From: Pseudomonadota bacterium
Lineage (GTDB): Bacteria; Desulfobacterota; Desulfobacteria; Desulfobacterales; Desulfobacteraceae
Length of the DNA: 15,312 nt
NCBI GenBank assembly: GCA_018816605.1
Contig: JAHIVS010000265.1
Coordinates: 1 to 15,312 of the forward strand
Direction: 5' to 3'
Shown: piece by piece, positions 1 to 7,778 of the stretch
Numbering within the stretch: the stretch's first letter is position 1
Layout: each line of letters opens with the position of its first letter
Position numbers and translations under genes: made by a program
The notes under the pieces: model-generated
Seen by the model: the letters and a program-made list of their open reading frames with translations, nothing else
Told to the model about the DNA's origin: nothing
The model's database searches: none

Positions 1-140
1 CCATTATTTATATTGGGGCCGATTCCATGAGCCGGGCCATTAACATCTCAAACTATATTGCCGATGTGACCACTGCGGTGTCCCTTCTATCCGTTCTTGT
101 TGCCGTCTTTCTCACACGCTACCGGATAAAAACCGGATAA
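1..140 (+). CDS. ABC transporter permease, C-terminal end (partial)
   Basis: Only the last 45 or so residues are in the window, in the frame whose stop is TAA at 138-140; the 5' part lies upstream. The visible part reads IIYIGADSMSRAINISNYIA and then a hydrophobic stretch (VSLLSVLVAVFL) and a short basic tail. A small IGAD-type segment before a last transmembrane helix is typical of the BMP-family nucleoside/purine ABC permeases (NupP/YufP type). The next gene is the partner permease of the same family, which supports the reading. The substrate-binding protein and ATPase would be expected upstream. The stop codon sits within an 11-base tandem repeat. The family call rests mostly on context. 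Confidence 0.65.
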   Translation, partial: IIYIGADSMSRAINISNYIADVTTAVSLLSVLVAVFLTRYRIKTG

Positions 141-154
141 AAACCAGATATAAA
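122..154 (+). repeat. 11-bp tandem repeat over a stop codon
   Basis: CCGGATAAAAA occurs twice in a row (122-132 and 133-143), followed by a diverged third copy (CCAGATATAAA, 144-154). The TAA that ends the upstream permease is inside the second copy. Because the unit is not a multiple of three, slippage here would alter the permease C-terminus. Confidence 0.7.
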
Positions 155-167
155 GAGGACAAGCGCC

Positions 168-1109
168 ATGGATTTAATAGGATTTTTTCTCGAAACCGGG
201 TTCTGGATGGCCTGCATCCGCATGGCCACCCCGCTTATATTCGGCACCCTGGGGGAACTTGTCTGTGAAAGGGCCGGGGTGTTAAACCTTGGCATTGAAG
301 GCATCATGGCATCAGGATGCATGGGGGGCTGGATGTGGGTGTATCTGGGGGGAAGCCTCTGGGGGGGAATCGCTTTTGCCGCCTTTGTGGGTGCCCTTTT
401 TGGCCTGCTTCACTCGGTGTTCACGGTTTACCTGGGACTTTCCCAGCATGTGACCGGCCTTGGCATCACCATGCTGGGCAGCAGCCTGAGTGCCTATGTG
501 TTTCGGATGCTGCTGCCCAAGGCGACCACCCCGCCAAAAATTATCCCCTTCACACCTCTGGATATCCCCTTTTTCAAGGACATCCCCTTTATCGGGGAGA
601 TTTTTTTCAACCAGACACCCCTGACCTATCTTGCCTTTGCCGCCATCATTATTGTGGCCTTTATTCTTTTTAAAACCCCTTTGGGCCTTGCCCTTCGCAT
701 GGTGGGCGAAAACCCCCTGGCCGTCGAGGCCCAGGGGTTGAATGTCTTTTTGCTTCGAACCCTGGCCGTGTGCTCGGGCAGTGCCATGATGGCGGTTGGC
801 GGGGCCTTTCTCACCATGTCAGCCTTTGATGCCTACTACATCGGCATGGTAAACGGCCGGGGATGGATCTGCATCGCCCTGGTGGTGTTTTCCTCCTGGA
901 AGCCCTTTAAGGCCCTGATAGGATGCCTGCTGTTTGCCGCGTTTGATGCCATCCAGATGCGGGTTCAGCAACAGGCCGGCATGGCCATCCCCTATCAATT
1001 TTATCTCATGCTGCCCTATATTTTTTCCATCATTGCCCTGATTGTCATGTCCAGAAAAGCTATCTACCCAAAAGCCCTGCTGATCCCATTTAGAAAAGGA
1101 GAGCGATAA
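168..1109 (+). CDS. BMP-family ABC transporter permease (nucleoside/nucleobase type)
   Basis: A 313-residue polytopic membrane protein with roughly eight to nine hydrophobic segments. It has the N-terminal signature CERAGVLNLGIEGIM near residues 28-42, which marks the second permease of the BMP/NupQ (YufQ) class of importers. Family members take up nucleosides, purines or riboflavin-like compounds with a lipoprotein binding protein and an ATPase. The start at 168 has AGAGGA 8 bases upstream. The gene follows the partner permease by 27 bases and is followed by the deaminase gene after 2 bases, so transport and deamination are probably co-expressed. A nucleobase as cargo is inferred from the adjoining CodA and molybdenum hydroxylase genes, not from the permease itself. 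Confidence 0.88.
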   Translation: MDLIGFFLETGFWMACIRMATPLIFGTLGELVCERAGVLNLGIEGIMASGCMGGWMWVYLGGSLWGGIAFAAFVGALFGLLHSVFTVYLGLSQHVTGLGITMLGSSLSAYVFRMLLPKATTPPKIIPFTPLDIPFFKDIPFIGEIFFNQTPLTYLAFAAIIIVAFILFKTPLGLALRMVGENPLAVEAQGLNVFLLRTLAVCSGSAMMAVGGAFLTMSAFDAYYIGMVNGRGWICIALVVFSSWKPFKALIGCLLFAAFDAIQMRVQQQAGMAIPYQFYLMLPYIFSIIALIVMSRKAIYPKALLIPFRKGER

Positions 1110-1111
1110 CC

Positions 1112-2392
1112 ATGATCGATCTATTGGTGACCAACGCCAAACTTCACGGACGAAAAGAATTGGTTCAAATTGCCTGCAAGGAGGGAAAAATCATTGAGGT
1201 GGCCCCCAAAATTGAGGGGGAAAAACAAACACCCAAACAGACAATTGATGCGAACGGGTATTTTGTAACCCCTCCCTTCATCGACAGCCATGTTCACCTG
1301 GATACCACCCTTTCCATGGGCACCCCCCGGCTCAACCTAAGCGGCACCCTGCTGGAGGGAATCAAAATATGGGGAGAACTCAAGCCCACGCTTACCCATG
1401 AAGCGGTTAAGGCCAGAGCTAAAAAGCTGCTGCACTGGTCCATTGCCAAGGGCAATCTGATTGTCCGAAGCCACGTGGATACCACGGATGAAAGCCTCAT
1501 GGCCGTTGATGTTCTTTTAGAACTTCGAAGGGAGATGAAAGATTATATTGATCTTCAATTGGTGGCCTTCCCCCAGGATGGGGTGTTGCGATCCAAAAAC
1601 GGGATGAAACTGTTAACATCCGCCCTGGATAAGGGGGTGGATGTGGTAGGGGGAATTCCCCATTTTGAAAGAACCATGTCAGACGGACAGGAATCGGTTC
1701 GCCTGCTGTGTGAGCTTGCTGAAAAAAGAGGACTCATGGTGGACATGCATTGTGACGAATCCGATGACCCCCATTCCCGGCACATTGAGACCCTTGCCTT
1801 CCAGACCCAGCGCCTGGGACTTACGGGGAGAGTGACCGGCTCCCACCTCACCAGCATGCATTCCATGGACAATTACTATGTGTCAAAGCTTTTGCCCCTG
1901 ATGGCAGAGGCAAAGATAAACTGCGTCTGCAACCCCCTGGTAAACATGATTCTCCAGGGACGCCATGATACCTACCCGAAAAGAAGGGGACTCATGCGGG
2001 TCCCGGAACTTTTGGACGCCGGTATCAATGTAAGTTTTGGCCATGATGATGTCATGGACCCCTGGTACCCCATGGGAACCCACGACATGCTGGAAGTGGC
2101 CCACATGGGTGTCCATGCCCTTCACATGAACGGAGTTGACCAGCAGGCAGCCCTGTTTGACGCAATCACCACCAACGGCGCCACCACGTTAAATCTTGAA
2201 GGTTACGGCCTGACCCCCGGATGCAATGCCGACATGGTGATCCTCCAGGCCAGATCCAAGCAGGAATGTATCCGCCTTCGTCCCCCACGGCTTTTTGTCA
2301 TCCGCAAAGGAAGGGTTATCAGCCGCATGGCAGAATCCAACGCCACCTTGACCATCGGTTCCGAAACGGTTAATGTTGATTTTTGTCCATAG
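1112..2392 (+). CDS. codA: Cytosine deaminase (CodA-family amidohydrolase)
   Basis: A 426-residue cytosolic metal-dependent amidohydrolase, the usual length for CodA, which converts cytosine to uracil and ammonia; some relatives act on isoguanine. The E. coli CodA active-site residues all appear one position earlier: metal ligands His60 and His62 (SHVHLDTT), Gln155 (AFPQDG), His213 and catalytic Glu216 (MHCDESDD), His245 (GSHLTSMHS), and Asp312 and Asp313 (FGHDDVMDPWYP). The block QGRHDTYPKRRG is also nearly identical to E. coli. Identity is therefore strong, although cytosine and isoguanine deaminase activities cannot be separated by sequence alone. The start codon follows the permease stop by 2 bases, with AAAGGAGAG just upstream. 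The position next to a nucleobase-type importer indicates salvage or catabolism of imported bases. Confidence 0.93.
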   Translation: MIDLLVTNAKLHGRKELVQIACKEGKIIEVAPKIEGEKQTPKQTIDANGYFVTPPFIDSHVHLDTTLSMGTPRLNLSGTLLEGIKIWGELKPTLTHEAVKARAKKLLHWSIAKGNLIVRSHVDTTDESLMAVDVLLELRREMKDYIDLQLVAFPQDGVLRSKNGMKLLTSALDKGVDVVGGIPHFERTMSDGQESVRLLCELAEKRGLMVDMHCDESDDPHSRHIETLAFQTQRLGLTGRVTGSHLTSMHSMDNYYVSKLLPLMAEAKINCVCNPLVNMILQGRHDTYPKRRGLMRVPELLDAGINVSFGHDDVMDPWYPMGTHDMLEVAHMGVHALHMNGVDQQAALFDAITTNGATTLNLEGYGLTPGCNADMVILQARSKQECIRLRPPRLFVIRKGRVISRMAESNATLTIGSETVNVDFCP

Positions 2393-2469
2393 GGCCGGAA
2401 AAAATGACACAGGCATGACAGCGCTGTAATATTTTAGTTTTGAATCGGTTAACAAGAAAGGCAGATCAG

Positions 2470-3756
2470 ATGCAGATAAATGACCAATGTATTTCAGCAA
2501 AAATTTGGGCGGACCGCCAGTGGGTTCCCCTGGCCCAGGCTGTTGTGGAGAGATCTTGCCCTGCCATGGGGCTGGCTCCGAAGCAGACCGGCCGGCTGAC
2601 CATGGCGGTGGAGGAAATCGTGATGTTCCTGGCCGGCACATCCCCGGGAACGGCAATTCATATAGAAATCATTCCGGGCGGCTGGCATGTCAAGGCCAGA
2701 CTCTCTTTTCGCACAGATCCCTCAGACCTGTGGGCCATGAATCTCTGCCCCGGGGCAAGGGTGGCCGAAGATCCGGCCCTGACCCACCTGGGCCTGGTGC
2801 TGGCCTCCCGTATGACAGACCGGTTTTCCATCCGCCTGGAGGGGGAAATCGTCCGCCTGACCCTGCGCCAGGATTTAAAGTATCCGTCTGTTGAACCGGA
2901 AGCCGGGGAATATCTGGTACCAAAAGGGCAACTCTCCATTGATCCGAATCCGGATACTTCCCTGGTCAAGGAGGCCTGTATCCGTGCCCTGTGTCTGTAT
3001 GACGCCCACAGCCTTCACCAGGCCTTTTTTAAACCGGGAAAACTGGCAGACATGGTGGCCCGACAGGATATGACCATGGCCGTGGCACTTACTCCGGCCG
3101 GGGAGGTCGCTGGTGCTGTCTGCTGGCAGGTCGGTGCAGGTCGCAGCCTGACCTTTTTCGGTCCCTATACCTTTGAAACCGGGGAACGCTGTGCTGCCCT
3201 GCTCACAGAGCACATGATCCAGCGGGCCGCCCGGACCCATGCTTTGGGTCTGTTCAGTGGCCGGGCCACTTCAGACCTGCCCCGGACGGATTTTGAATGC
3301 CTGGGTTCCCTGGGAACTTGCGACAAACAGATGAAAATCTGGTACCGCCACCTGGGCGAGGACCCTGGCACATCGGTCTGGTCCCATCCGGATCTGATCC
3401 CCTTTTTGGAAAAACAATACCGGGACCTGGTGCTCATGCGGCAGATCCGGCCCACCCAGGATATGGGAGAGGCCCTGCCGGACCGGTCTGTGATCTCTTC
3501 CCGGCTGAGGCCCAAGCTTTCCGAGGCTGTCCTTGTTCCCCTGGTGGGTGGCCGGAACATGGCCGGCTGTCTTCTCAACCATGCGACCACCCTGACAAAG
3601 GAGGGATACGAGTCCATTCTTTTCCAGCTGGACCTGTCCCAGGGCTGGCAGGCAGCCCTGGGCGGCATTGCCCTGAATACCGGGTTCAGGCCCAGACTAA
3701 TCCTGCCTTACGGTGGGACGTCAGATATTGTCGTGTTTGAATATGAATCCATTTAA
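2470..3756 (+). CDS. GHKL-type ATPase domain fused to GNAT-like lobes
   Basis: A 428-residue cytosolic protein. An in-frame TTG at 2440 is possible, but ATG 2470 has AAAGG 8 bases upstream and is preferred. Residues about 10-135 resemble the RsbW/SpoIIAB-like histidine-kinase-type ATPase fold, with LTMAVEEIV (43-51) at the N-box position and THLGLVLASRMTDRF near 105-119 as the glycine box. The N-box Asn that normally binds Mg is Phe53 here, so ATP hydrolysis or kinase activity is doubtful. Residues about 150-428 look like two acetyltransferase-like (GNAT) lobes and resemble, by eye, the protein encoded at 9002. The aminotransferase gene overlaps its 3' end by 14 bases. Function is not known; a sensor or modifying role for the catabolic cluster is only inference. 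Confidence 0.72.
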   Translation: MQINDQCISAKIWADRQWVPLAQAVVERSCPAMGLAPKQTGRLTMAVEEIVMFLAGTSPGTAIHIEIIPGGWHVKARLSFRTDPSDLWAMNLCPGARVAEDPALTHLGLVLASRMTDRFSIRLEGEIVRLTLRQDLKYPSVEPEAGEYLVPKGQLSIDPNPDTSLVKEACIRALCLYDAHSLHQAFFKPGKLADMVARQDMTMAVALTPAGEVAGAVCWQVGAGRSLTFFGPYTFETGERCAALLTEHMIQRAARTHALGLFSGRATSDLPRTDFECLGSLGTCDKQMKIWYRHLGEDPGTSVWSHPDLIPFLEKQYRDLVLMRQIRPTQDMGEALPDRSVISSRLRPKLSEAVLVPLVGGRNMAGCLLNHATTLTKEGYESILFQLDLSQGWQAALGGIALNTGFRPRLILPYGGTSDIVVFEYESI

Positions 3757-4876
3757 CGCCCAAAGCCTTGTTCCTGACCATGTCCGGGCCTTTTCCCCCT
3801 ATTACCCCAGCAAGCCGGATACTGCCCTGATGCAGCTTTACGGGGTGGATCACCTTCACCGGCTCAACAACAATGAAAATGCGTTGGGGCCGCCCCCTGA
3901 GGTGGGCGCCCTGGTGGAGCAGTTCCCCCGGGCGGCTGTGCCGGTCTACCCCAACGGCGACTGCCACGACCTGCGAGGGGTCCTGGCCCAGCGCTTTGGA
4001 AAAGGGGAGGACCAGTTCCTGGTGGGCAACGGCTCCTGCGAAGTCATTGCATCGGTGATCAAGGCCTTCTGCACCAAGGGGGATAATATCATCACCGCAG
4101 ACAAGACCTTTGCCGTGTATGAGTGGGTGGCCGAATTCTCGGGGCTTGAGGCCCGGCTGATCCCCCTGAAAGATCTCGGGTTTGACCCCCAGGCCATGCT
4201 GGATGCCATGGACAGCCACACCAAGCTCCTCTTTGTCTGCAACCCCAATAACCCCACAGGCACCTATTGGGACAGGGAGGTCATGACAAACTTTCTGGAC
4301 CAGGTGGACAACCGGGCCATGGTGGTCATTGACGAGGCCTATTTTGAATATGTGGAAGCACCGGACTTTCCCGACGGTATGGAGCTGATGACCCGGTATC
4401 CCAATGTGGTGGTGTTTCGGACCTTTTCAAAAATGTATGCCCTGGCAGCCCTGAGAATCGGCTATCTTGCCGCCTCTCCTGAAGTGGTGGAACTGATCCG
4501 GCGCACCCATATTGTCTATTCGGTCAACACCCTGGCCCAACAGGCTGCCGTAGCAGCCTTGTCCAATGACGGCAGTTTTGTTACCCGCACCCGCCAGATG
4601 GTCTCGGGAGCCCGGACCCGGCTGTGTGAGCTGTTTGAATCCATGGGGCTTGAGCATGTGGCCAACCAGGGAAACTATGTCATGGTGCACCTTCCGGTCT
4701 CCGACACCCTGATGTACAGAAAACTCATGACCCGGGGTATCATGATCCGTACCATGACAGGATTTCGGTTTCCAAACTGGATCCGCATCTCCTTGGTCCA
4801 GGCGCCGGTGATGGAAGCGTTCTGCCATGTTTTTTCCCAGGTCATGGGCGAAATATCCCCACCAGAAAAAGGATAA
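3743..4876 (+). CDS. HisC-like PLP-dependent aminotransferase (class I/II)
   Basis: A 377-residue fold-type I aminotransferase, close in style to histidinol-phosphate aminotransferase. Visible motifs in order are the substrate loop LNNNENALGPP near the N-terminus, PNGDCHDLR, the cofactor segment GNGSCEVI, NPNNPTGT, the PLP-ring Asp in VVIDEAYFEYV, the Schiff-base lysine Lys230 in TFSKMYALAALRIGY, and a C-terminal Arg in the WIRISL segment. The ATG at 3743 gives a natural family N-terminus and overlaps the upstream gene by 14 bases, so translation is probably coupled; a GTG at 3713 in the same frame is less likely. No other histidine biosynthesis gene is nearby. A role in transamination of an amino acid or imidazole-type intermediate in this pathway is plausible but unproven; it could also be a stray hisC. 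Confidence 0.88.
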   Translation: MNPFNAQSLVPDHVRAFSPYYPSKPDTALMQLYGVDHLHRLNNNENALGPPPEVGALVEQFPRAAVPVYPNGDCHDLRGVLAQRFGKGEDQFLVGNGSCEVIASVIKAFCTKGDNIITADKTFAVYEWVAEFSGLEARLIPLKDLGFDPQAMLDAMDSHTKLLFVCNPNNPTGTYWDREVMTNFLDQVDNRAMVVIDEAYFEYVEAPDFPDGMELMTRYPNVVVFRTFSKMYALAALRIGYLAASPEVVELIRRTHIVYSVNTLAQQAAVAALSNDGSFVTRTRQMVSGARTRLCELFESMGLEHVANQGNYVMVHLPVSDTLMYRKLMTRGIMIRTMTGFRFPNWIRISLVQAPVMEAFCHVFSQVMGEISPPEKG

Positions 4877-4884
4877 GATCCCGC

Positions 4885-4903
4885 CTGGGTGGCCTTCACC
4901 CGG
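4885..4903 (+). terminator. Possible weak hairpin after the aminotransferase gene
   Basis: CTGGGTG and CACCCGG form a 7-pair stem (one G-T pair) around a GCCTT loop, just past the stop at 4876. No T-tract follows, so this is not a canonical intrinsic terminator; it could attenuate read-through ahead of the promoter at 4916. Confidence 0.3.
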
Positions 4904-4915
4904 ACGATTAATTCC

Positions 4916-4943
4916 TTGACAAATAAACTGGGTAATCCATAAT
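4916..4943 (+). promoter_or_regulatory. Probable sigma70 promoter for the molybdenum hydroxylase genes
   Basis: TTGACA (4916-4921) is a perfect -35 box and CATAAT (4938-4943) matches the -10 consensus at five of six positions, separated by 16 bases. Transcription would begin near 4950. This is only a few bases from the ATG at 4954, which favours the downstream ATG at 5002 as the real start. The promoter would let the hydroxylase operon be expressed separately from the upstream transport and deaminase genes. Confidence 0.6.
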
Positions 4944-5001
4944 CGATAACAATATGGCGTCTACGGATTCCATGACGCAACATAAATTTGAAAGATTGAA
5001 A

Positions 5002-7296
5002 ATGAATATAAGTTCACCACCTGAAATCGGAATTTCAACGCCAAGATCCGACGCATTCACCAAGGTCAGGGGGGTTGAAAAATTCACCATAGACCTGCCC
5101 TCCAAAGATGACCTCTGGGCAGGGGTTAAGCGCGCTGGCATACCCCATGCCAGGTTGATCCGGGTCCATACGGACCAGGCCAGCGCCCTTGCCGGGGTGG
5201 CAGCCGTTCTCACCCACAAAGACATACAGGGATCCAACCGCCAGGGGGTGGTCCGTCAGGATCAGCCGGTCCTGGTTGATGATTGCATCCGCCACTGCGG
5301 GGATGCCGTGGCTCTGGTGGTGGCAGAGGATAAAACCACGCTGGCCCGGGCCCTGGATCTCATCCGGTTTGAGGCAGAGCCCTTGCCCGGGATTTTCAGT
5401 GTTGGGGATGCCCTGGCCAAGGAGGCTCCCCTCATCCATCCGGATCATGACACGGGCAATATCCTGCTCGCCGGCACACTGACCACAGGAGAAGGGGTGG
5501 AAGGGTTCAACGACTGTGACTGTGAAGCAAGCTTAAGTCTTGAGGTGCCGGTCCAGGAACATGTCTGCCTTGAGACCGAATGCGGCAGGGCCCTGTTTGA
5601 AAAAGACAAATTGACCATCACCGCCTCCACCCAGACCCCTTTTAGGGACCGCCATGAAATTGCCCAGGCCCTGGGACTTTCCCCGGAAAAAATTCGTGTG
5701 ATTGCCCCCTTCCTGGGCGGCGGCTTCGGCGGCAAGGACGGGATTACGGTCCAATCCCTTCTGGGGCTGGCTGCCCTGGCATGCCCGGGACGGCCGGTCA
5801 GCATGGTCTGGAACCGTGAAGAGAGTTTTCTGGCAAGTCCCAAGCGCCATGGGGCCACGCTTTTTTTCCGTCTGGGCGCCAAGGCCGACGGTACCTTTCA
5901 CGCCCTGGAGGCTAAGGCCGATTTTGATACCGGTCCCTATGATCACCTGGGGGGCGTGGTCCTGGCTTTGGGCCTTGAGCATGCCGGTGGGCCCTATGCC
6001 ATTGCCCATACCCAGGTAAGTGGCCGGGCCGTTTATACCAACAACCCCGTGGCCGGAGCCTTCAGGGGATTTGGCGTGCCCCAGGTTGCGGCTGCCATGG
6101 AACAGGTGGTGGATCTTATGGCCGCGAAACTTACGATGTCCCCGGTTGCCATCCGTCTGAAAAATTGTCTGGCCAGGGGTATGAAAGCGCCGACCGGAAA
6201 CACCCTTGCCCATTCCACGGGCATCCGGGCCTGCCTTGAAGCCGTGGGGCACCATCCCCTCTGGCAGGGGGCCCGGGAATGGACCGCCCGGGCCCCCGCC
6301 CATACCCTTCGGGGGGTGGGAATGGCCTGCGCCATGCACGGGATGGGATACGGCCCTGTGGTGCCGGACGTGGCCCATGCCAAACTGGAGCTGACCCGGG
6401 AGGGCCGGTTCAAGGTGTACTGCGGGGTCTCGGACATGGGCCAGGGCAACGGTGCCACTTTTCTGCACATTGCCGGCGACCTGCTCAACCAGCAGGCAGA
6501 CGGCCTGGAACTCATTCTGCCGGACACGGACCAGACACTGCCCTGCGGCTCCTCTTCCGCCAGCCGTTCCACCTTCACCTTTGCCCATGCCCTGGCAGAT
6601 GCCTCGGCCTGCCTGAGCCAGCGGATTATCAAGCGGGCTGCCGACAGCCTCATGGTTCTGGATCCGGAAGAATTTGTCCTGGTGCCGGGGAAACTGCGTC
6701 ACCTATCCTCGGGCAAAGACTATCCCCTTGCATTCCTGGCCGGCCTGATGAGCCCTTCGGAACGGACCGTGGTGAGCCGGTACCGGGCGCCGGTGGCCAG
6801 GGATGCCGTGACCGACGAAAAGGCGTTGCAGATGCACGGTATCCCCCATACCATTTTTTCCTATACGGCCCACCTGGCCCGGGTGGCGGTGGACACCATC
6901 ACCGGCGGCATCCGGGTGGACCGCTACCTGGCCGCAACAGACTGCGGGCGGCTGATCAACCCGGACCTGTATGAACAGCAGATGCACGGGGCCATCGCCC
7001 AGGGCCTGGGCTATGCCCTTTACGAAGATTATCTTACAAAAAAGGGGCAATCCCTTACCCCGGACTTGTCCACCTATATCATTCCCGGAGCCCGGGATCT
7101 GCCGCCCATGGAACTGATTTCTGTCACCACCCGGGAACAGGCCGGTCCCTTTGGCATGAAGGGCGTGGGGGAAGTGGGCATTGACGCGCCCCTGGCCTGT
7201 ATTGCCAATGCCGTGGCTGATGCCTGCGGGAAACGGCCCGGGCAGTGGCCATTGACCCGGATCCGGATGCTGGACCTTTTGGGAGAAACCCTATGA
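5002..7296 (+). CDS. Molybdenum hydroxylase (xanthine dehydrogenase family), molybdopterin subunit
   Basis: A 764-residue large subunit of a three-part molybdenum hydroxylase, which uses water to hydroxylate an N-heterocycle or aldehyde. ATG 4954 and 4972 are in-frame alternatives; 5002 is chosen because the XDH-like N-terminus begins here and a promoter start site near 4950 would leave 4954 without a leader. Key motifs are the dioxothiomolybdenum loop LGGGFGGKDG (about 238-247), FRGFGVPQ (354-361, Arg355 equivalent to bovine Arg880), SSASRST, DCGRLINPDLYEQQMHG and the catalytic base Glu724 in GMKGVGEVG. The residue after GGFGGK is Asp, where xanthine oxidoreductases have Glu (bovine Glu802), so xanthine itself is not certain as substrate. 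The stop overlaps the start of the 2Fe-2S subunit gene (ATGA). Confidence 0.93.
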   Translation: MNISSPPEIGISTPRSDAFTKVRGVEKFTIDLPSKDDLWAGVKRAGIPHARLIRVHTDQASALAGVAAVLTHKDIQGSNRQGVVRQDQPVLVDDCIRHCGDAVALVVAEDKTTLARALDLIRFEAEPLPGIFSVGDALAKEAPLIHPDHDTGNILLAGTLTTGEGVEGFNDCDCEASLSLEVPVQEHVCLETECGRALFEKDKLTITASTQTPFRDRHEIAQALGLSPEKIRVIAPFLGGGFGGKDGITVQSLLGLAALACPGRPVSMVWNREESFLASPKRHGATLFFRLGAKADGTFHALEAKADFDTGPYDHLGGVVLALGLEHAGGPYAIAHTQVSGRAVYTNNPVAGAFRGFGVPQVAAAMEQVVDLMAAKLTMSPVAIRLKNCLARGMKAPTGNTLAHSTGIRACLEAVGHHPLWQGAREWTARAPAHTLRGVGMACAMHGMGYGPVVPDVAHAKLELTREGRFKVYCGVSDMGQGNGATFLHIAGDLLNQQADGLELILPDTDQTLPCGSSSASRSTFTFAHALADASACLSQRIIKRAADSLMVLDPEEFVLVPGKLRHLSSGKDYPLAFLAGLMSPSERTVVSRYRAPVARDAVTDEKALQMHGIPHTIFSYTAHLARVAVDTITGGIRVDRYLAATDCGRLINPDLYEQQMHGAIAQGLGYALYEDYLTKKGQSLTPDLSTYIIPGARDLPPMELISVTTREQAGPFGMKGVGEVGIDAPLACIANAVADACGKRPGQWPLTRIRMLDLLGETL

Positions 7297-7778
7297 AGCT
7301 TACATTTATGTTGAACGGATCCCCAGTGTCCGTGGAAACACCCCCGGACAGGAGACTTGTGGATCTGCTCCGTGAGGATTTGGGGCTTACCGGTACGAAA
7401 GAGGGCTGCGGTACCGGCGAATGCGGTGCCTGCACCATCCGGGCGGACGGGGAAACAAAGCTTGCCTGTCTCATGCTGGCGGCCCAGGCCCAGGGCCGGG
7501 ATATCGTCACCATAGAGGGGCTGTCACCGGTTGCCGGCCCGCTTCATCCGGTACAGGAGTCCTTTGTGAATTCAGGCGCAGTCCAATGCGGGTTCTGCAC
7601 CCCGGGTATGGTCATGAGCATTGCCACCCATCTTGATGCCCATCCTGACACGGACGGGGATGGTATCCGCCAGGCGGTCTCGGGTAATTTGTGCCGGTGC
7701 ACCGGGTACCAGAAAATCGTTGACGCCGGCCTCACGGCTGCAGGACTGATGAAAAACAAAGGGGGCTGCCGTGGCTGA
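7293..7778 (+). CDS. Molybdenum hydroxylase, 2Fe-2S subunit
   Basis: A 161-residue small subunit that passes electrons from the molybdenum centre to FAD. Both clusters are complete: the plant-type ferredoxin cluster has Cys39, Cys44, Cys47 and Cys59 (GCGTGECGAC region), and the second has Cys99 and Cys102 (QCGFCTPGM) with Cys134 and Cys136 (NLCRCTGY). Length is normal for the family. The start at 7293 overlaps the previous stop as ATGA and has GGGAGAAA about 8 bases upstream; a longer in-frame reading beginning at 7245 would run into the previous gene and is not favoured. The 3' end overlaps the FAD subunit start by 8 bases, so the subunits should be made in step. Confidence 0.96.
   Translation: MKLTFMLNGSPVSVETPPDRRLVDLLREDLGLTGTKEGCGTGECGACTIRADGETKLACLMLAAQAQGRDIVTIEGLSPVAGPLHPVQESFVNSGAVQCGFCTPGMVMSIATHLDAHPDTDGDGIRQAVSGNLCRCTGYQKIVDAGLTAAGLMKNKGGCRG

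Noticed and set aside
2418..2427. Perfect 10-base palindrome ACAGCGCTGT before the ATPase-GNAT gene, with a loose AT-rich -10-like sequence after it
   Set aside because: Too short to call an operator, no second copy noticed in the window, and no good -35 box.
5533..6702. Long minus-strand open frame (389 codons) opposite the molybdopterin subunit gene
   Set aside because: It is the antisense of a well-supported gene in GC-rich DNA, with no recognisable domain and a low-complexity Gly/His/Pro-rich product.
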